Assembly: GCF_017488845.2 (NCBI RefSeq)
Contig: NZ_CP083374.1
Coordinates: forward strand, 839,501-903,500
Source: Ensifer canadensis
GTDB lineage: Bacteria; Pseudomonadota; Alphaproteobacteria; Rhizobiales; Rhizobiaceae
Length of the DNA stretch: 64,000 bases
Direction of reading: 5' to 3'
The notes beneath the pieces are model-generated. The model worked only from the letters and a program-made list of their open reading frames with translations. It did not search any database and was not told where the DNA came from. Below are positions 55,176-64,000 of the stretch, piece after piece. The position numbers and the translations under genes are program-made. Each line of letters opens with the position of its first letter. Position 1 is the first letter of the stretch.

Positions 55176-56504
55176 CTAGCGAATAGGACCTAACCCTGAC
55201 CTAGGGCGTCCGGCCCGCAATATTCGCGCAGGCGGTAGCGCTCCATTGCCGATGCTCCTTTTCTCCACAGCGCGACAATAGCTTGTTGCCAGTCCTAGCG
55301 TAAGGATTATTGGGACAGTCCAGAACCGCCCATAAAGGTGAGGAAACGCATTAGCCATCAACGCGAACATAGACACGCTGACAAGCGCGCAGGCAGCGTA
55401 AGCTGCACCTCCCGGCACGCGATACGTCCGCACAATCGGGAGAAACGTGGCAGCAATCATAACACCAAAACCTATGGCGGCCATGATTCCGCCTTCGGTC
55501 GACAACAAAAGATACAGGTTGTGCACGGGCTGCCTGATGGCGCTGGTGACTTGGTATTGATCGGCGCCGACACCGATCCACAATGTCTCCTGCACTCGAC
55601 CAAGGGCCTCATGCATCAATTCGACGCGATGGTCAAAGGTTCCAGCCTGGCTTAGATCGCCCGTTTCCAAGGCGCCGAGCACGCGTTTTTGAAAGACCGC
55701 CGGCAGGTAGTCGCGGCCGGAGTGCACAATCCAAATGGCAAAGGGTGTCAAACAGGCAAGGCCGACCACGACATACTTCCAGCTGCCGCTCAGGACCATG
55801 AACCCGAGGAAAGTGAACGCAAAGCCGGCAAGACCGGTATTCGAACCCGTCAGCAAGATGCCATAGGCCATGGTTGCCCCAATGACGATCGCATAGACTT
55901 TGCCGACTTTTCCCTTGGAAGCCAGCAACATAAGCATCGGCATCGCAAGCGCGATTACGGCCGCGCATTCGTTCTCCCTTTCGACAAATCCCGTCAAGCG
56001 ACCATTGCCGCTTACGAAAGCGGTGTTCTTCTGGCCATCGATATGGATCAGGTAAATCCCATGCAAGCACATGAGGAAGATCGACGCTACGTAGACCTTG
56101 GCGAAGGTCCACATGGTGCCCAGATCGCGCCCGCAAACAACAAGGGCAACAACCAGATAGGCGAACAGATATTGCCCGACGATGACGATGCCCCGTATCG
56201 GGGCGGTGGACAGAAGGCTGCTGATCATCAGCCCGGAGCACAGCAACACCAGACCGCAAAGCCACACAGTCGCCGATGCCCGCCCCCACAGCCGTAGCGG
56301 CAATCCACCGGTAAGCGCACGCAACCCAAGAGCGGCGCAAAACAACAAGTCGCTCAAGGTGAAATAGAACATGTTCGTGCGCAAGAAATTCACCGCCGAA
56401 AGGAAAACGGCACACACGGCACAGGCGAATTCAATCCTTTGCCAAAAGGTGTGTCGGTCGGAGGAGATCGGCTGAACACCGGACGTTCGTGTCATGTGCG
56501 TCAT
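55176..56504 (-). CDS. O-antigen polymerase/ligase-like membrane protein (Wzy/WaaL)
   Basis: About 442 residues with ten or more hydrophobic spans and a large periplasmic loop with HRVELMHEALGRVQETLWIGVGADQYQ and PVHNLYLLLSTEGG, the H...N pattern of Wzy_C/WaaL proteins. It probably polymerises or transfers lipid-linked repeat units in the periplasm. Start unsure (56504 or 56495); no strong ribosome-binding site. Divergent from the co-polymerase gene with about 210 bp between, which should hold both promoters. Confidence 0.85.
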   Translation of the reverse strand: MTHMTRTSGVQPISSDRHTFWQRIEFACAVCAVFLSAVNFLRTNMFYFTLSDLLFCAALGLRALTGGLPLRLWGRASATVWLCGLVLLCSGLMISSLLSTAPIRGIVIVGQYLFAYLVVALVVCGRDLGTMWTFAKVYVASIFLMCLHGIYLIHIDGQKNTAFVSGNGRLTGFVERENECAAVIALAMPMLMLLASKGKVGKVYAIVIGATMAYGILLTGSNTGLAGFAFTFLGFMVLSGSWKYVVVGLACLTPFAIWIVHSGRDYLPAVFQKRVLGALETGDLSQAGTFDHRVELMHEALGRVQETLWIGVGADQYQVTSAIRQPVHNLYLLLSTEGGIMAAIGFGVMIAATFLPIVRTYRVPGGAAYAACALVSVSMFALMANAFPHLYGRFWTVPIILTLGLATSYCRAVEKRSIGNGALPPARILRAGRPRSGLGPIR

Positions 56505-56713
56505 TGACGTCGACCACAACCATTGGGAAATGAGTTCGTTATTCTACAGGCCACATATTTGCACACATGCTTGAAATGAATCCGCTAAAATTCCCTTTGA
56601 CATTGTTCCCAAACTGCTCCCAAGTAAATAGGCGAATGTGAAGCCTAATATCACTTGTTGACCGACCGACGTGGACGCAAATGGCTCCAACGGAGGACTC
56701 GGGATAGGCCATC

Positions 56714-58987
56714 ATGCTGTTATATGACCGAGAGTACGAAGCCGATGAGAAGGGTGGGCGCCGATTTGGACCAGTACCGCCGGTCTCGCGCGACACCTCG
56801 TCCTATGAACTTGCGGATATCGTCGACTTCTTCCGGCGCCACGCCAAGCTCATCTTGATTACAGCCCTGACGGGCACCCTGCTCGCTACCATTATTACCC
56901 TGTCGCTCACCAAGATCTATACGGCCTCCTCGACGCTCGTCTTCGACCGCAACGATATCCGGCCGTACGAAGCCGTCATCGAATTGCAAAAACAGGAACG
57001 TGACAAGTCCGCGATGGAGACCGAAATGGATCTCATCAAATCTCGCGAATTCCTCGGCTTTGTGGTTGACGACTTGAATTTGATGGAAGACCCATACTTC
57101 AATGCCAGATTGTCAGCAGACACTCAGCAAGACGCATCGTCGTTTTGGGGATGGCGGTGGTCTCCACGCAAAGCGCAGGCAGGACCGCGGCGCGTGACGG
57201 CGGGCCAGAATGTTCATCGGCCCACTACCCTCGACCCAGTCAACCGTGATCGGGTCATCACAAAACTCGCCGCTGCCATCTCTGCCGATCGCAAGGGCGA
57301 AAGCCTTGCGATGACAATTTACGTTCAGCATCCCTTGGCGCTTTATGCAGCCGAGATCGCCAATGGCGTAGCAGCGGACTACGTGGTTTGGTCAACCCAG
57401 ATGAAAGAACTTGCAGCGCATGCGACTGTCGATACCCTTCGCACCCAGGCCAAAGATCTAGTGCAGTCGATAGCCAAGAAGGAACGCGAGATCGCCGACT
57501 TCACGATGCGCAGCGACCTGACATTCGATCCACGCGACGATGTTCTGCGTGCCCGCACCGAACAGCTCAATCAGCAGTTCATTCTGGCGAGGGTCGACGA
57601 AGCCGGCGCATGGGCGAAGTATAATGAGGCCAAGAACATTCTTTCAAAGACCGGCATCGACTCCGCCGGCCGCGTTATGACGTCGGACCTGCTCGGCTCG
57701 CTGCGAACCGAACAAGGAAGGCTGGAACGCGGCCGGGCCCAACTTGCCTCGAAATTTGGCAAGAACCACCCCCAGGTAGTCGAGGTCGATGCGGAATTGG
57801 CGTCGAATCGCCAAGTGATCGAAGGTGAAATCAATCGCATCCTCCAGGAACTGGAAAACGATGCGAAAGTCGCAACCGTCAGGGTGCAGAAATTCCAGGA
57901 GGAAGTCGGTCGGCTGCAAAAACAAATGCAGGACCGAAATCTCGATGAAATTCGCCGTCGTGAATTGGAGCGTGACCTGCTGACCGAGCAGAAGCGCTAT
58001 GATGCAGTGGTCCTGAGACTCGGCACGCTCGATCCGGAGAAGGATGAGATCAAGGCCACGGCCCGCATTGCGTCGTTCGCCGAAGTTCCGATCGATCCGT
58101 CGTTTCCCAAGCCCGGCTTACTCATTCCCATTGGCGGCTTGGCTTCGCTACTGCTGGGCATGGTTGGCGCGATGGCGGTCGAGGCGGCGGACGGACGCGT
58201 TCGGACGGCCCGCACGCTCGAAGCGATCGTCAACCAGCCGAACTATCTCTCCATCCCCGATCTAACGGCGACGTTGAAACCGGATCAAACGCTATATCGC
58301 TCCATTCTCGCCGACCCACGCTCACCATTCGCACGCTCAATGCGCTCTCTATGTCTCGGCTGGAAGAGCCAGGACGCATCCAAAGTCGTGATGTTCTGCT
58401 CTCCTTCAGCCAATGAAGGCAAGACAACTTGTGCCGTGGGCATGGCCACCGTTGCCGCTCTGAACGGTTTGCGTTCCGTTATCCTGGACATGGACCCCGG
58501 CCCTACGGGGGCGACCACGATGATCGGAGCGCCGCAAAGGCCATTCAATCTCGATCTTGTGGCCGATGGCGCCACCGATCTGACCTCAATTAGCGCGCAA
58601 GCACCTGACTTTCCTTTTGTTCACGTTCTCACCTCGCGTCTGACGCTCCAGGATCAGGAGCGTATTTTTGGAGAACTGCGCAGGCACTTCGATCTTATCA
58701 TCGTCGATACGCCTGCGGCCGATAATGATGACGACGCGATCTGGCTCGCAAGCCATGTCGATGCGGTGTTTGTGGTTGCCGCTGCGGAGCGGACCTACGA
58801 GAAGAACCTCCTTGACCTTGTCGAGCGACTAACGACAAGCCGCGCGAGGATCATCGGGAGCATCCTAAATTTTGCCGGCATCTATCGGCCAAAGCCGATG
58901 TGGAAATCGCCGCGTGACTGGCTCCGGAACAGGTTTGACTCATGGAGGAGAACGGATAACTTGGGATTGCAGGTACGGCGCTCCTAA
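56714..58987 (+). CDS. Polysaccharide co-polymerase, Wzc/ExoP-like
   Basis: A 757-residue chain-length regulator: Wzz domain with a first membrane helix near residues 47-66 (LILITALTGTLLATIITLSL), a long periplasmic coiled coil (about 240-440), a second helix near 473-493, then a cytoplasmic BY-kinase-like ATPase with SPSANEGKTT (near 563) and VILDMDPG (near 593). The Walker A' keeps Asp-Met-Asp but lacks the usual acidic/basic ending, and the C-terminus has no tyrosine cluster, so kinase autophosphorylation is doubtful. ATG 56714 follows GGAGGACTCGGGATAGGCC. Confidence 0.88.
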   Translation: MLLYDREYEADEKGGRRFGPVPPVSRDTSSYELADIVDFFRRHAKLILITALTGTLLATIITLSLTKIYTASSTLVFDRNDIRPYEAVIELQKQERDKSAMETEMDLIKSREFLGFVVDDLNLMEDPYFNARLSADTQQDASSFWGWRWSPRKAQAGPRRVTAGQNVHRPTTLDPVNRDRVITKLAAAISADRKGESLAMTIYVQHPLALYAAEIANGVAADYVVWSTQMKELAAHATVDTLRTQAKDLVQSIAKKEREIADFTMRSDLTFDPRDDVLRARTEQLNQQFILARVDEAGAWAKYNEAKNILSKTGIDSAGRVMTSDLLGSLRTEQGRLERGRAQLASKFGKNHPQVVEVDAELASNRQVIEGEINRILQELENDAKVATVRVQKFQEEVGRLQKQMQDRNLDEIRRRELERDLLTEQKRYDAVVLRLGTLDPEKDEIKATARIASFAEVPIDPSFPKPGLLIPIGGLASLLLGMVGAMAVEAADGRVRTARTLEAIVNQPNYLSIPDLTATLKPDQTLYRSILADPRSPFARSMRSLCLGWKSQDASKVVMFCSPSANEGKTTCAVGMATVAALNGLRSVILDMDPGPTGATTMIGAPQRPFNLDLVADGATDLTSISAQAPDFPFVHVLTSRLTLQDQERIFGELRRHFDLIIVDTPAADNDDDAIWLASHVDAVFVVAAAERTYEKNLLDLVERLTTSRARIIGSILNFAGIYRPKPMWKSPRDWLRNRFDSWRRTDNLGLQVRRS

Positions 58988-59003
58988 CCCGAGTTCGAGC
59001 CGT

Positions 59004-59858
59004 CTACACCGATCGGCGCTTGATATCTTCCATGGGGGCTTTCAACCAGTCGCCCAAGTCGCGGCCAAGCAAACCTGCAAGGCGGTCGGTCTCGTCCTCA
59101 TAGTAACCGATCATCCGCGAGGTCAATTCCTTGTTGAGCGGTACATACTTGAACTCTGCCGAGATCATTGATCTCAAAAATTCGAAGCCTTTCGTGTCAC
59201 GCAAGGGCGCAACGATCGGCTTAAGTGGCTTGAGTATCTGCCGTAATCTGGCGTCCACCAGAGGTTTGGTCTTGTCCTTTACCCTCTGAGCGACTGGCTC
59301 AAAAGCGGGGTTTCCGTCAAGGCCGAGAAAGTGCCGCAGGTCCTGAACCTGCCCGGCGGCATCCCTCTTGAGGTCTTCGTAAAACAGAACGAGCAGCCTT
59401 TCCCGAGGGAAGAACTCGAGAAACCGGCGCAACTGCCGGAAATACAACCCACCCTCGAGGAACCTGCCGCCCGCACCCTGGCGCGGATCGAGATAGCGCT
59501 CGATGTCGCCAGTCGCCTCGCCGCGGCGATGGAGCATGCAGTAGTCAGAATAGGCCCGCTCGACGGGATTTCTCAGCTGTGCCACCAGCAAGACGTGCGG
59601 CAGACTGTGGTGGATACGCGCCGCGGCGGCAGGGGTATCAAGGTAGGAGTTCGACTTTTCACCGATGATAAGGCCCTCGCTGGCCGGCTTGAAGTTCTCC
59701 AGATACCAACGATCTCCGCGATCGTGGTAGCGACTGAAATAATGGATCTCCGGATCCGGCATATGGACACGTGGATCCAATTGCAGCGATTGTTGCAACC
59801 AGGTGGTGGCGCTCTTCGTTGCGCCAATGATCAGGAAGTTGATATCGCCCATTTCCAT
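59004..59858 (-). CDS. PAPS-dependent sulfotransferase
   Basis: A 284-residue sulfotransferase. The 5'-phosphosulfate loop is ATKSATTWLQQSL (residues 13-25) and the 3'-phosphate motif is LRNPVERAYSDY (near 97-108), as in the Sulfotransfer_1 (NodH/heparan-type) family. It would move sulfate from PAPS to a sugar hydroxyl in the cytoplasm. ATG 59858 has GAGGAG upstream. It lies 22 bp after a glycosyltransferase, and PAPS supply genes are 6 kb away in the same locus. Confidence 0.9.
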   Translation of the reverse strand: MEMGDINFLIIGATKSATTWLQQSLQLDPRVHMPDPEIHYFSRYHDRGDRWYLENFKPASEGLIIGEKSNSYLDTPAAAARIHHSLPHVLLVAQLRNPVERAYSDYCMLHRRGEATGDIERYLDPRQGAGGRFLEGGLYFRQLRRFLEFFPRERLLVLFYEDLKRDAAGQVQDLRHFLGLDGNPAFEPVAQRVKDKTKPLVDARLRQILKPLKPIVAPLRDTKGFEFLRSMISAEFKYVPLNKELTSRMIGYYEDETDRLAGLLGRDLGDWLKAPMEDIKRRSV

Positions 59859-59880
59859 CGTCTGCTCCTCAAGGCCAAAC

Positions 59881-61131
59881 TCAGGGTGCTGTCCTTCTTA
59901 CTCCAAAGCTCCGGTACTCGCGTCCAACGATGCGCTCATAAAGCAGGCTGATGCCTTTGACATGAGCCTCGGTGCCATATTTCGTCAAAGCGTTTTCACG
60001 AGCCGCCGAACTGATGCGGCGATGTTCCCCGGCGTTCATCAGCAGTCTCGCCAGCGGATCGACGAAGGCCTCCGGCTTTTCAGGCTCAACGAGGAAACCA
60101 GTCACACCGTCGACGATTGCCTCGATGTTGCCGCCGTGGCGGGTCGCAATCACAGGGGTCGCGAGCAACATGGCTTCAATCAACGTCCGCCCGAATGGTT
60201 CGTTGATGGCCGGTACCAGCAATGCGTCGAGCGCACTCATGCAAGGCGCGACCGGCGCGCGAAAGCCCATCGTTTTGATACGCCGCTCGACTCCAAGTTC
60301 CAGCGCGCGCGCTCGCATCTCCGGTTCCGGGTTCGGAAGGTCCGGTGATGGGATGCCGAAGACGAGACCAACCAGCGGGAAATCCGGAAAGCGCTGGAGG
60401 AAAGCGTGGATGACCTCGACAAACCTGACCGGGCGCTTCCTGTCGATCAAGCCACCCACATAGCCGACGAAGCGGGTTTCCTCGGGCAGCTCGAGTTCCC
60501 TGACGAATTCGCGCCTGCAGTCGTCCCGATCGGGCAAAATGGTTGGGTGATCGAAGGGGCTGTGCAGTACGCTCAGCTTATGGGAAACCGGCAGGATCGG
60601 CCGCGTCGGCTGCACGTAGCGCGAGACCGTAACAATGTGATTTGCCAATAGAGGCGCCATGACGTTAACGCCGAAGGCACCGGGATCGCCGCGATGATGC
60701 CAAAGCAGCCGCGCGCCGGAAAGGCGAGCCGCCAGGCCCCAGGTCGCGTGCATCTGGCCGTCGTTGGTATGTACGATATCAACCTCATGTTCACGAAGGA
60801 ATGAACTGAGCAGCGCAGTGGTTCGTGCATATCCAAAACCGCGCGAGAGCTTGCCGGCCACGCCATATGAATGGCGAGGCGACATCACCGCAACTTCGGG
60901 CGACTTGACGAAAGGCACTCCACGTTCTGCGAGATAGGCTTCAAGTGCCTTTCCGGGCTGATGCAGAATGACAAGTGGTTTATATTTCGATTGATCGAGC
61001 GCACAGATCAAACCAACGGCGGAGATGTGGCTGCCGCCGACTTCATCTCCCACAAATGGATAGGCCACTACGAGACGGTCAACGTCGCTCAGGATATTCT
61101 TCTCCCCGGATCGCCTCTCCCTGGGAGCCAC
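59881..61131 (-). CDS. Glycosyltransferase, GT4 family
   Basis: A 416-residue GT-B enzyme. N-terminal YPFVGDEVGGSHISAVGLICAL, central RFVGYVGGLIDRKRPVRFVEV, and the C-terminal EPFGRTLIEAMLLATPVIATRHGG motif of GT4. GTG start at 61131 with AAAGGACC just upstream. It is followed by the sulfotransferase, likely in one operon, which hints that the sugar it adds could be the one sulfated. Confidence 0.88.
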   Translation of the reverse strand: MAPRERRSGEKNILSDVDRLVVAYPFVGDEVGGSHISAVGLICALDQSKYKPLVILHQPGKALEAYLAERGVPFVKSPEVAVMSPRHSYGVAGKLSRGFGYARTTALLSSFLREHEVDIVHTNDGQMHATWGLAARLSGARLLWHHRGDPGAFGVNVMAPLLANHIVTVSRYVQPTRPILPVSHKLSVLHSPFDHPTILPDRDDCRREFVRELELPEETRFVGYVGGLIDRKRPVRFVEVIHAFLQRFPDFPLVGLVFGIPSPDLPNPEPEMRARALELGVERRIKTMGFRAPVAPCMSALDALLVPAINEPFGRTLIEAMLLATPVIATRHGGNIEAIVDGVTGFLVEPEKPEAFVDPLARLLMNAGEHRRISSAARENALTKYGTEAHVKGISLLYERIVGREYRSFGVRRTAP

Positions 61132-61149
61132 GGTCCTTTCTGCGGTTGA

Positions 61150-61842
61150 GCTAATCTAACGCGGCTTCTTCCGATGATCCATTACAATCCGACTGCCGGC
61201 TGTCGATCGCTCGCCGCCGCAGTAAAGACCATCGTCAGCCGTCCAGCCTTCATGTGCAGACCCACCCCTGAGGGCTGGAAATTGGTAGGTTGAGGCAGCG
61301 ACGGCGGCTTGTTTTGCGTTTTCAAGCAATCCCCGCCAGTTGGGCCGCAACCTTCGGCAAGTATCCTGACGAAATCGTCGCCGTCGGCCACAAAGCGCTC
61401 ATCGAGCCAGAAAATTTAGAAACCTGGGAACCGATATCAAAAGTATCGCATTGGGTCAGCCCCGTCGCTTCGACCTGATGGGCGGTCTAGTGACAATCAA
61501 GCGGCATTGTGAATGCAAGTCCCACAAACGAACGCAGGGTCGTAGACGTTGACACCGTCTCGAATGCCGATTTTTGCTAGCCGAGAACAACGATCCGCCG
61601 CAGCTCTTCAATTCGGGCATCGATATCACCCAGTTTCGGATGTGCCGCGCCAACGACCGTGCATCCCGCTCGCATCGGAAATTTCCCCCGATATATCCAA
61701 CGACATATACTCCGCCAACGGGGAACGAGTTACAGTCTTTTGTTGAATGGCTGGCGGATAATCCGATGGGTGATTTGCTGTGCGATGACTGTCCTGCGTA
61801 CGGCGGTATTGCCAAGTCGGAATGATTGGGCTGGAGTTGACC
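61150..61842. other. Region with only doubtful small frames
   Basis: A 69-codon GTG-started minus-strand frame (61182-61391) and an 83-codon TTG-started plus-strand frame (61574-61825) are open but lack ribosome-binding sites. The latter ends in an ATGA overlapping a possible start of the next ORF, and has LLCDDCPAYGG near its end, so it may be real. Nothing else recognised. Confidence 0.4.
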
Positions 61843-62280
61843 ATGTTAGGTTGCAGCGTCATCGAAATCATGCCATCGAACGGGCGGGTCCCTGCGGAAT
61901 TGATCGAAGCAGGCTATCGGTCAAGCCAGTATGGTCTCGTCGTATTTATCCTGAACAACGTGACCTACCAGGCTGTTAATTTGGTTCTCGATCCGGTCGT
62001 CAGGACAATGCCCCTGTCAATCCCAGGCGTGCTTTACGTAAAAATTGGCGACGAGCAACGAGTGCGCGAAGCGGTAACTTCCGCTTCGATCGTATATTTC
62101 GCGAGCAATTCTCTTTACAACTTCGCTGCAAATTATGGCGCAGCGCCCAAGCTGGTCCATTTAGATTTGCCCCCGCAGTCGAATGACACAGACGAGTTAT
62201 CAGCTATTCGAGAACATATTCCCCCACCACAAACCGTCGATTGGCACCACCACAGCTTTCATCATATTTCCGCGGCATAA
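61843..62280 (+). CDS. Hypothetical protein
   Basis: A 145-residue frame with GGAG six bases before the ATG at 61843 (an ATG at 61822 is in frame). Alternating hydrophobic stretches (YGLVVFILNNVTYQAVNLVLDP; ASIVYFASNSLYNFAANYG) suggest a folded alpha/beta protein without membrane segments. The C-terminus is His-rich (DWHHHSFHHISAA). I do not recognise a family. It follows the polysaccharide locus but on the other strand. Confidence 0.5.
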   Translation: MLGCSVIEIMPSNGRVPAELIEAGYRSSQYGLVVFILNNVTYQAVNLVLDPVVRTMPLSIPGVLYVKIGDEQRVREAVTSASIVYFASNSLYNFAANYGAAPKLVHLDLPPQSNDTDELSAIREHIPPPQTVDWHHHSFHHISAA

Positions 62281-62329
62281 CTCAGACTTCAATTCTGCTG
62301 TGAAGAAGACAATTGTCAGTTGCTGCGAA

Positions 62330-62395
62330 TCCCAAATGAGCAAGAAGGCGACGCTGGCGAAAATGGGCCTACCAGCCCCTTGAAAAAGTCGGTCG
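62330..62395. mobile_element. Possible IS end remnant
   Basis: The stretch ending TTGAAAAAGTCGG resembles the GGAAAAAGTCGG end at 42225-42243. No transposase frame is intact. Weak evidence, from the shared end-like sequence only. Confidence 0.2.
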
Positions 62396-62622
62396 TTGGC
62401 ACGGGCAAGGCTGTGCAATTGATCATTCGGTTTAAGTTCATTTTTTAGTATGTTATGCTGACGTAATTAAGCGTTTCAGGCTGGAATGCAGCAAATCCAG
62501 TGTCTGAGAGGAAACAACGGCCGGTCTCGTATAGAGCAGATAGCAATCAATAGCTTAATTCTGAGCGCCGTTTACGAGCGAGGGTAAGGCGGCCCTAGCT
62601 CGGTCATCGCTGGAGACGGGCC

Positions 62623-64000
62623 ATGCGTATGAATGCCTGGCGGAACTTCATACTTAGGGGCAACATTGCCTCGCCTCTTCGACCCCAAGGTTTTAGCAAC
62701 ACCTGCGACGCGGACGCAGCACGCGGTCGAACGACCTGGATCAACACACACCGTGCACGTGCGGATAAGGTCATTGCTATTGGCCGTATCATGTCAGTGA
62801 TCGCAAGCCTCTCGATAGCCTGGCTCGGAGCGATGCATCAGCCGCGTCCTCCCCAGTTTGTACTTCCATTTCTGTCGGTCTACCTCGCATACGCGATCCT
62901 CTGCGCAATCCATGTTTGGCGAAGCAAGATTTCGCGTGTTAGCGGCACCCTGATACGCCATGTGGTGGATGTCGTTACCTTTGTTGTTTTCATGCTACTA
63001 ACTGGGGGCGCTTCCAGTCCATTCTTCATATTTATGCCCTTCGTTCTCCTGAGTGCAACGCTGCATTGGCGTTGGCGAGGTGCGTTTTGGACCGCACTCG
63101 TCTGCATGGCAGTTCCTGTTTGCCTGGTAGCGTTCGGAACCGCTGCTGACGTGACGACGGATGTCTCACACATCCTATTCGTGACTGTCGCCGGCGTCCT
63201 ACTGGTCTGGCTCGGGGCTCACCAGGAAGTGGTTCGCGCGGAGATGCTGCGCCTGGTGGAGAAAACTCCTGCGACACCCGAAGGGCCTGAGTGGCCCGCT
63301 GGTGCCGCTCTTGAATACGCAGCGCACGTGATGCGCTCGCCCCGCGCGTTCCTGATTTGGAGCGACCCGGACGAGCCATGGACCTATGTAGCAGTTCGCG
63401 AGAATGGCGCTTGCAGTGTCACGCAATTGCCGCCGGACGCCTATTGGCCATGGGTTGCCGAACCATTGCAGCGCGCCAGCCTTCTAATCGCAGACGCCAG
63501 CCATTCTCAAATCCTCATCCACCGGGGTGAGGGATATTTCGACGAATGGGCTGACGCAGTGTCTCCCGTTTCTCATGCTCTCGCTGGCGATTTTTCGATA
63601 GCCTCTGCCGTCTCGGCGCCATTTCGAGTAGGTGATCTTGAGGCACGCATCTTTCTCTTGGATCCACCGACACTTTCGCTTGACGACGTGGCCATTGCAG
63701 AGGTCATCGCCGACAGGATCAAAGCATTGTTCGAGCAGGCTATCTTGATGCGCAGGCTTAGCGATGCAGCGGCTGTTGAGGAACGTATCAAGATCGGGCG
63801 CGATCTTCACGACGGAGTACTTCAAGCTCTGGCCGGAACGGCGTTGCAACTCCAGTCCCTGCGTTCGTTCACTCTCGGGGAGCATCAACAGATCGACGGG
63901 CGTGTGACCGCTATCCAAGCCATGCTTGCCGATGAGCAACGCGAACTTCGCGCTTTCATCCGCGCGCTCGAACCAGGCCAAGGATACCGCAACTTCGCCG
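62623..64000 (+). CDS. Sensor histidine kinase, NarL/DesK type (3' end outside window)
   Basis: At least 459 codons, cut by the window end. N-terminal membrane region with about five or six helices (IGRIMSVIASLSIAWLGAM to VTVAGVLLVWLGAH), a GAF-like central part, then the HisKA_3 dimerisation helix EERIKIGRDLHDGVLQALAGTALQLQ with the phospho-acceptor His near residue 404. The ATPase domain is not in view. ATG 62623 has GGAGACGGGCC upstream. A LuxR/NarL-type response regulator is expected just beyond the window. Confidence 0.88.
   Translation, partial: MRMNAWRNFILRGNIASPLRPQGFSNTCDADAARGRTTWINTHRARADKVIAIGRIMSVIASLSIAWLGAMHQPRPPQFVLPFLSVYLAYAILCAIHVWRSKISRVSGTLIRHVVDVVTFVVFMLLTGGASSPFFIFMPFVLLSATLHWRWRGAFWTALVCMAVPVCLVAFGTAADVTTDVSHILFVTVAGVLLVWLGAHQEVVRAEMLRLVEKTPATPEGPEWPAGAALEYAAHVMRSPRAFLIWSDPDEPWTYVAVRENGACSVTQLPPDAYWPWVAEPLQRASLLIADASHSQILIHRGEGYFDEWADAVSPVSHALAGDFSIASAVSAPFRVGDLEARIFLLDPPTLSLDDVAIAEVIADRIKALFEQAILMRRLSDAAAVEERIKIGRDLHDGVLQALAGTALQLQSLRSFTLGEHQQIDGRVTAIQAMLADEQRELRAFIRALEPGQGYRNFA

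Noticed and set aside
63484..63981. Minus-strand frame inside the histidine-kinase gene
   Set aside because: It is opposite a clearly coding plus-strand region with the HisKA_3 motif.

Overview
The window reads as part of a repABC-type secondary replicon (megaplasmid or chromid) of a member of the Rhizobiaceae, most likely Ensifer/Sinorhizobium or a close relative. The basis is a full repABC cassette with a short antisense RNA between repB and repC, parS-like palindromes, high-GC coding, and agp and lac gene orders that match those I know from Sinorhizobium meliloti pSymB and Agrobacterium. No tRNA, rRNA, CRISPR array or conjugation gene was seen.

Layout. 0-7.4 kb is a disturbed accessory stretch: two exact parS-like palindromes, a cold-shock gene, small hypotheticals, an intact IS21-family element (2336-4959) with a visible 7-bp target duplication, and decayed gene remnants. 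7.5-11.3 kb is repABC on the minus strand with its ctRNA. 11.3-12.8 kb is mostly non-coding but holds a 56-codon conserved ORF and a minus-strand small RNA candidate with a CUCCUCCC apical loop and a strong terminator.

12.8-38.1 kb is a sugar-scavenging block of three complete loci. agpT-agaL1-agpABCD-agaL2 covers alpha-galactosides. A LacI regulator, an ABC importer and a GH32 beta-fructosidase cover sucrose or fructo-oligosaccharides. lacR-lacEFGZK, on the minus strand, covers lactose and beta-galactosides. Together they could import and split raffinose-family sugars, sucrose-type fructosides and lactose-type sugars inside the cell. Candidate operator pairs for the two LacI regulators are visible, and a stem-loop follows each of the three binding-protein genes.

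38.1-42.1 kb holds an HxlR regulator pseudogene, an AI-2E-family permease and a two-gene efflux unit (HlyD-type adaptor plus DUF2955-type membrane protein).

42.7-61.1 kb is a surface-polysaccharide locus: formyltransferase, ATP-grasp enzyme, HAD hydrolase, membrane nucleotide-sugar 4,6-dehydratase, three GT4 glycosyltransferases, a methyltransferase, a Wzy-like polymerase or ligase, a Wzc/ExoP-like co-polymerase, a full PAPS supply set (cysD, cysNC, cysQ) and a sulfotransferase. The gene content predicts a sulfated, possibly N-formylated and methylated glycan. No flippase or initiating phosphoglycosyltransferase lies in the window. Possible IS remnants sit on both sides of it. The last 1.4 kb is the 5' part of a NarL/DesK-type sensor histidine kinase cut by the window end.
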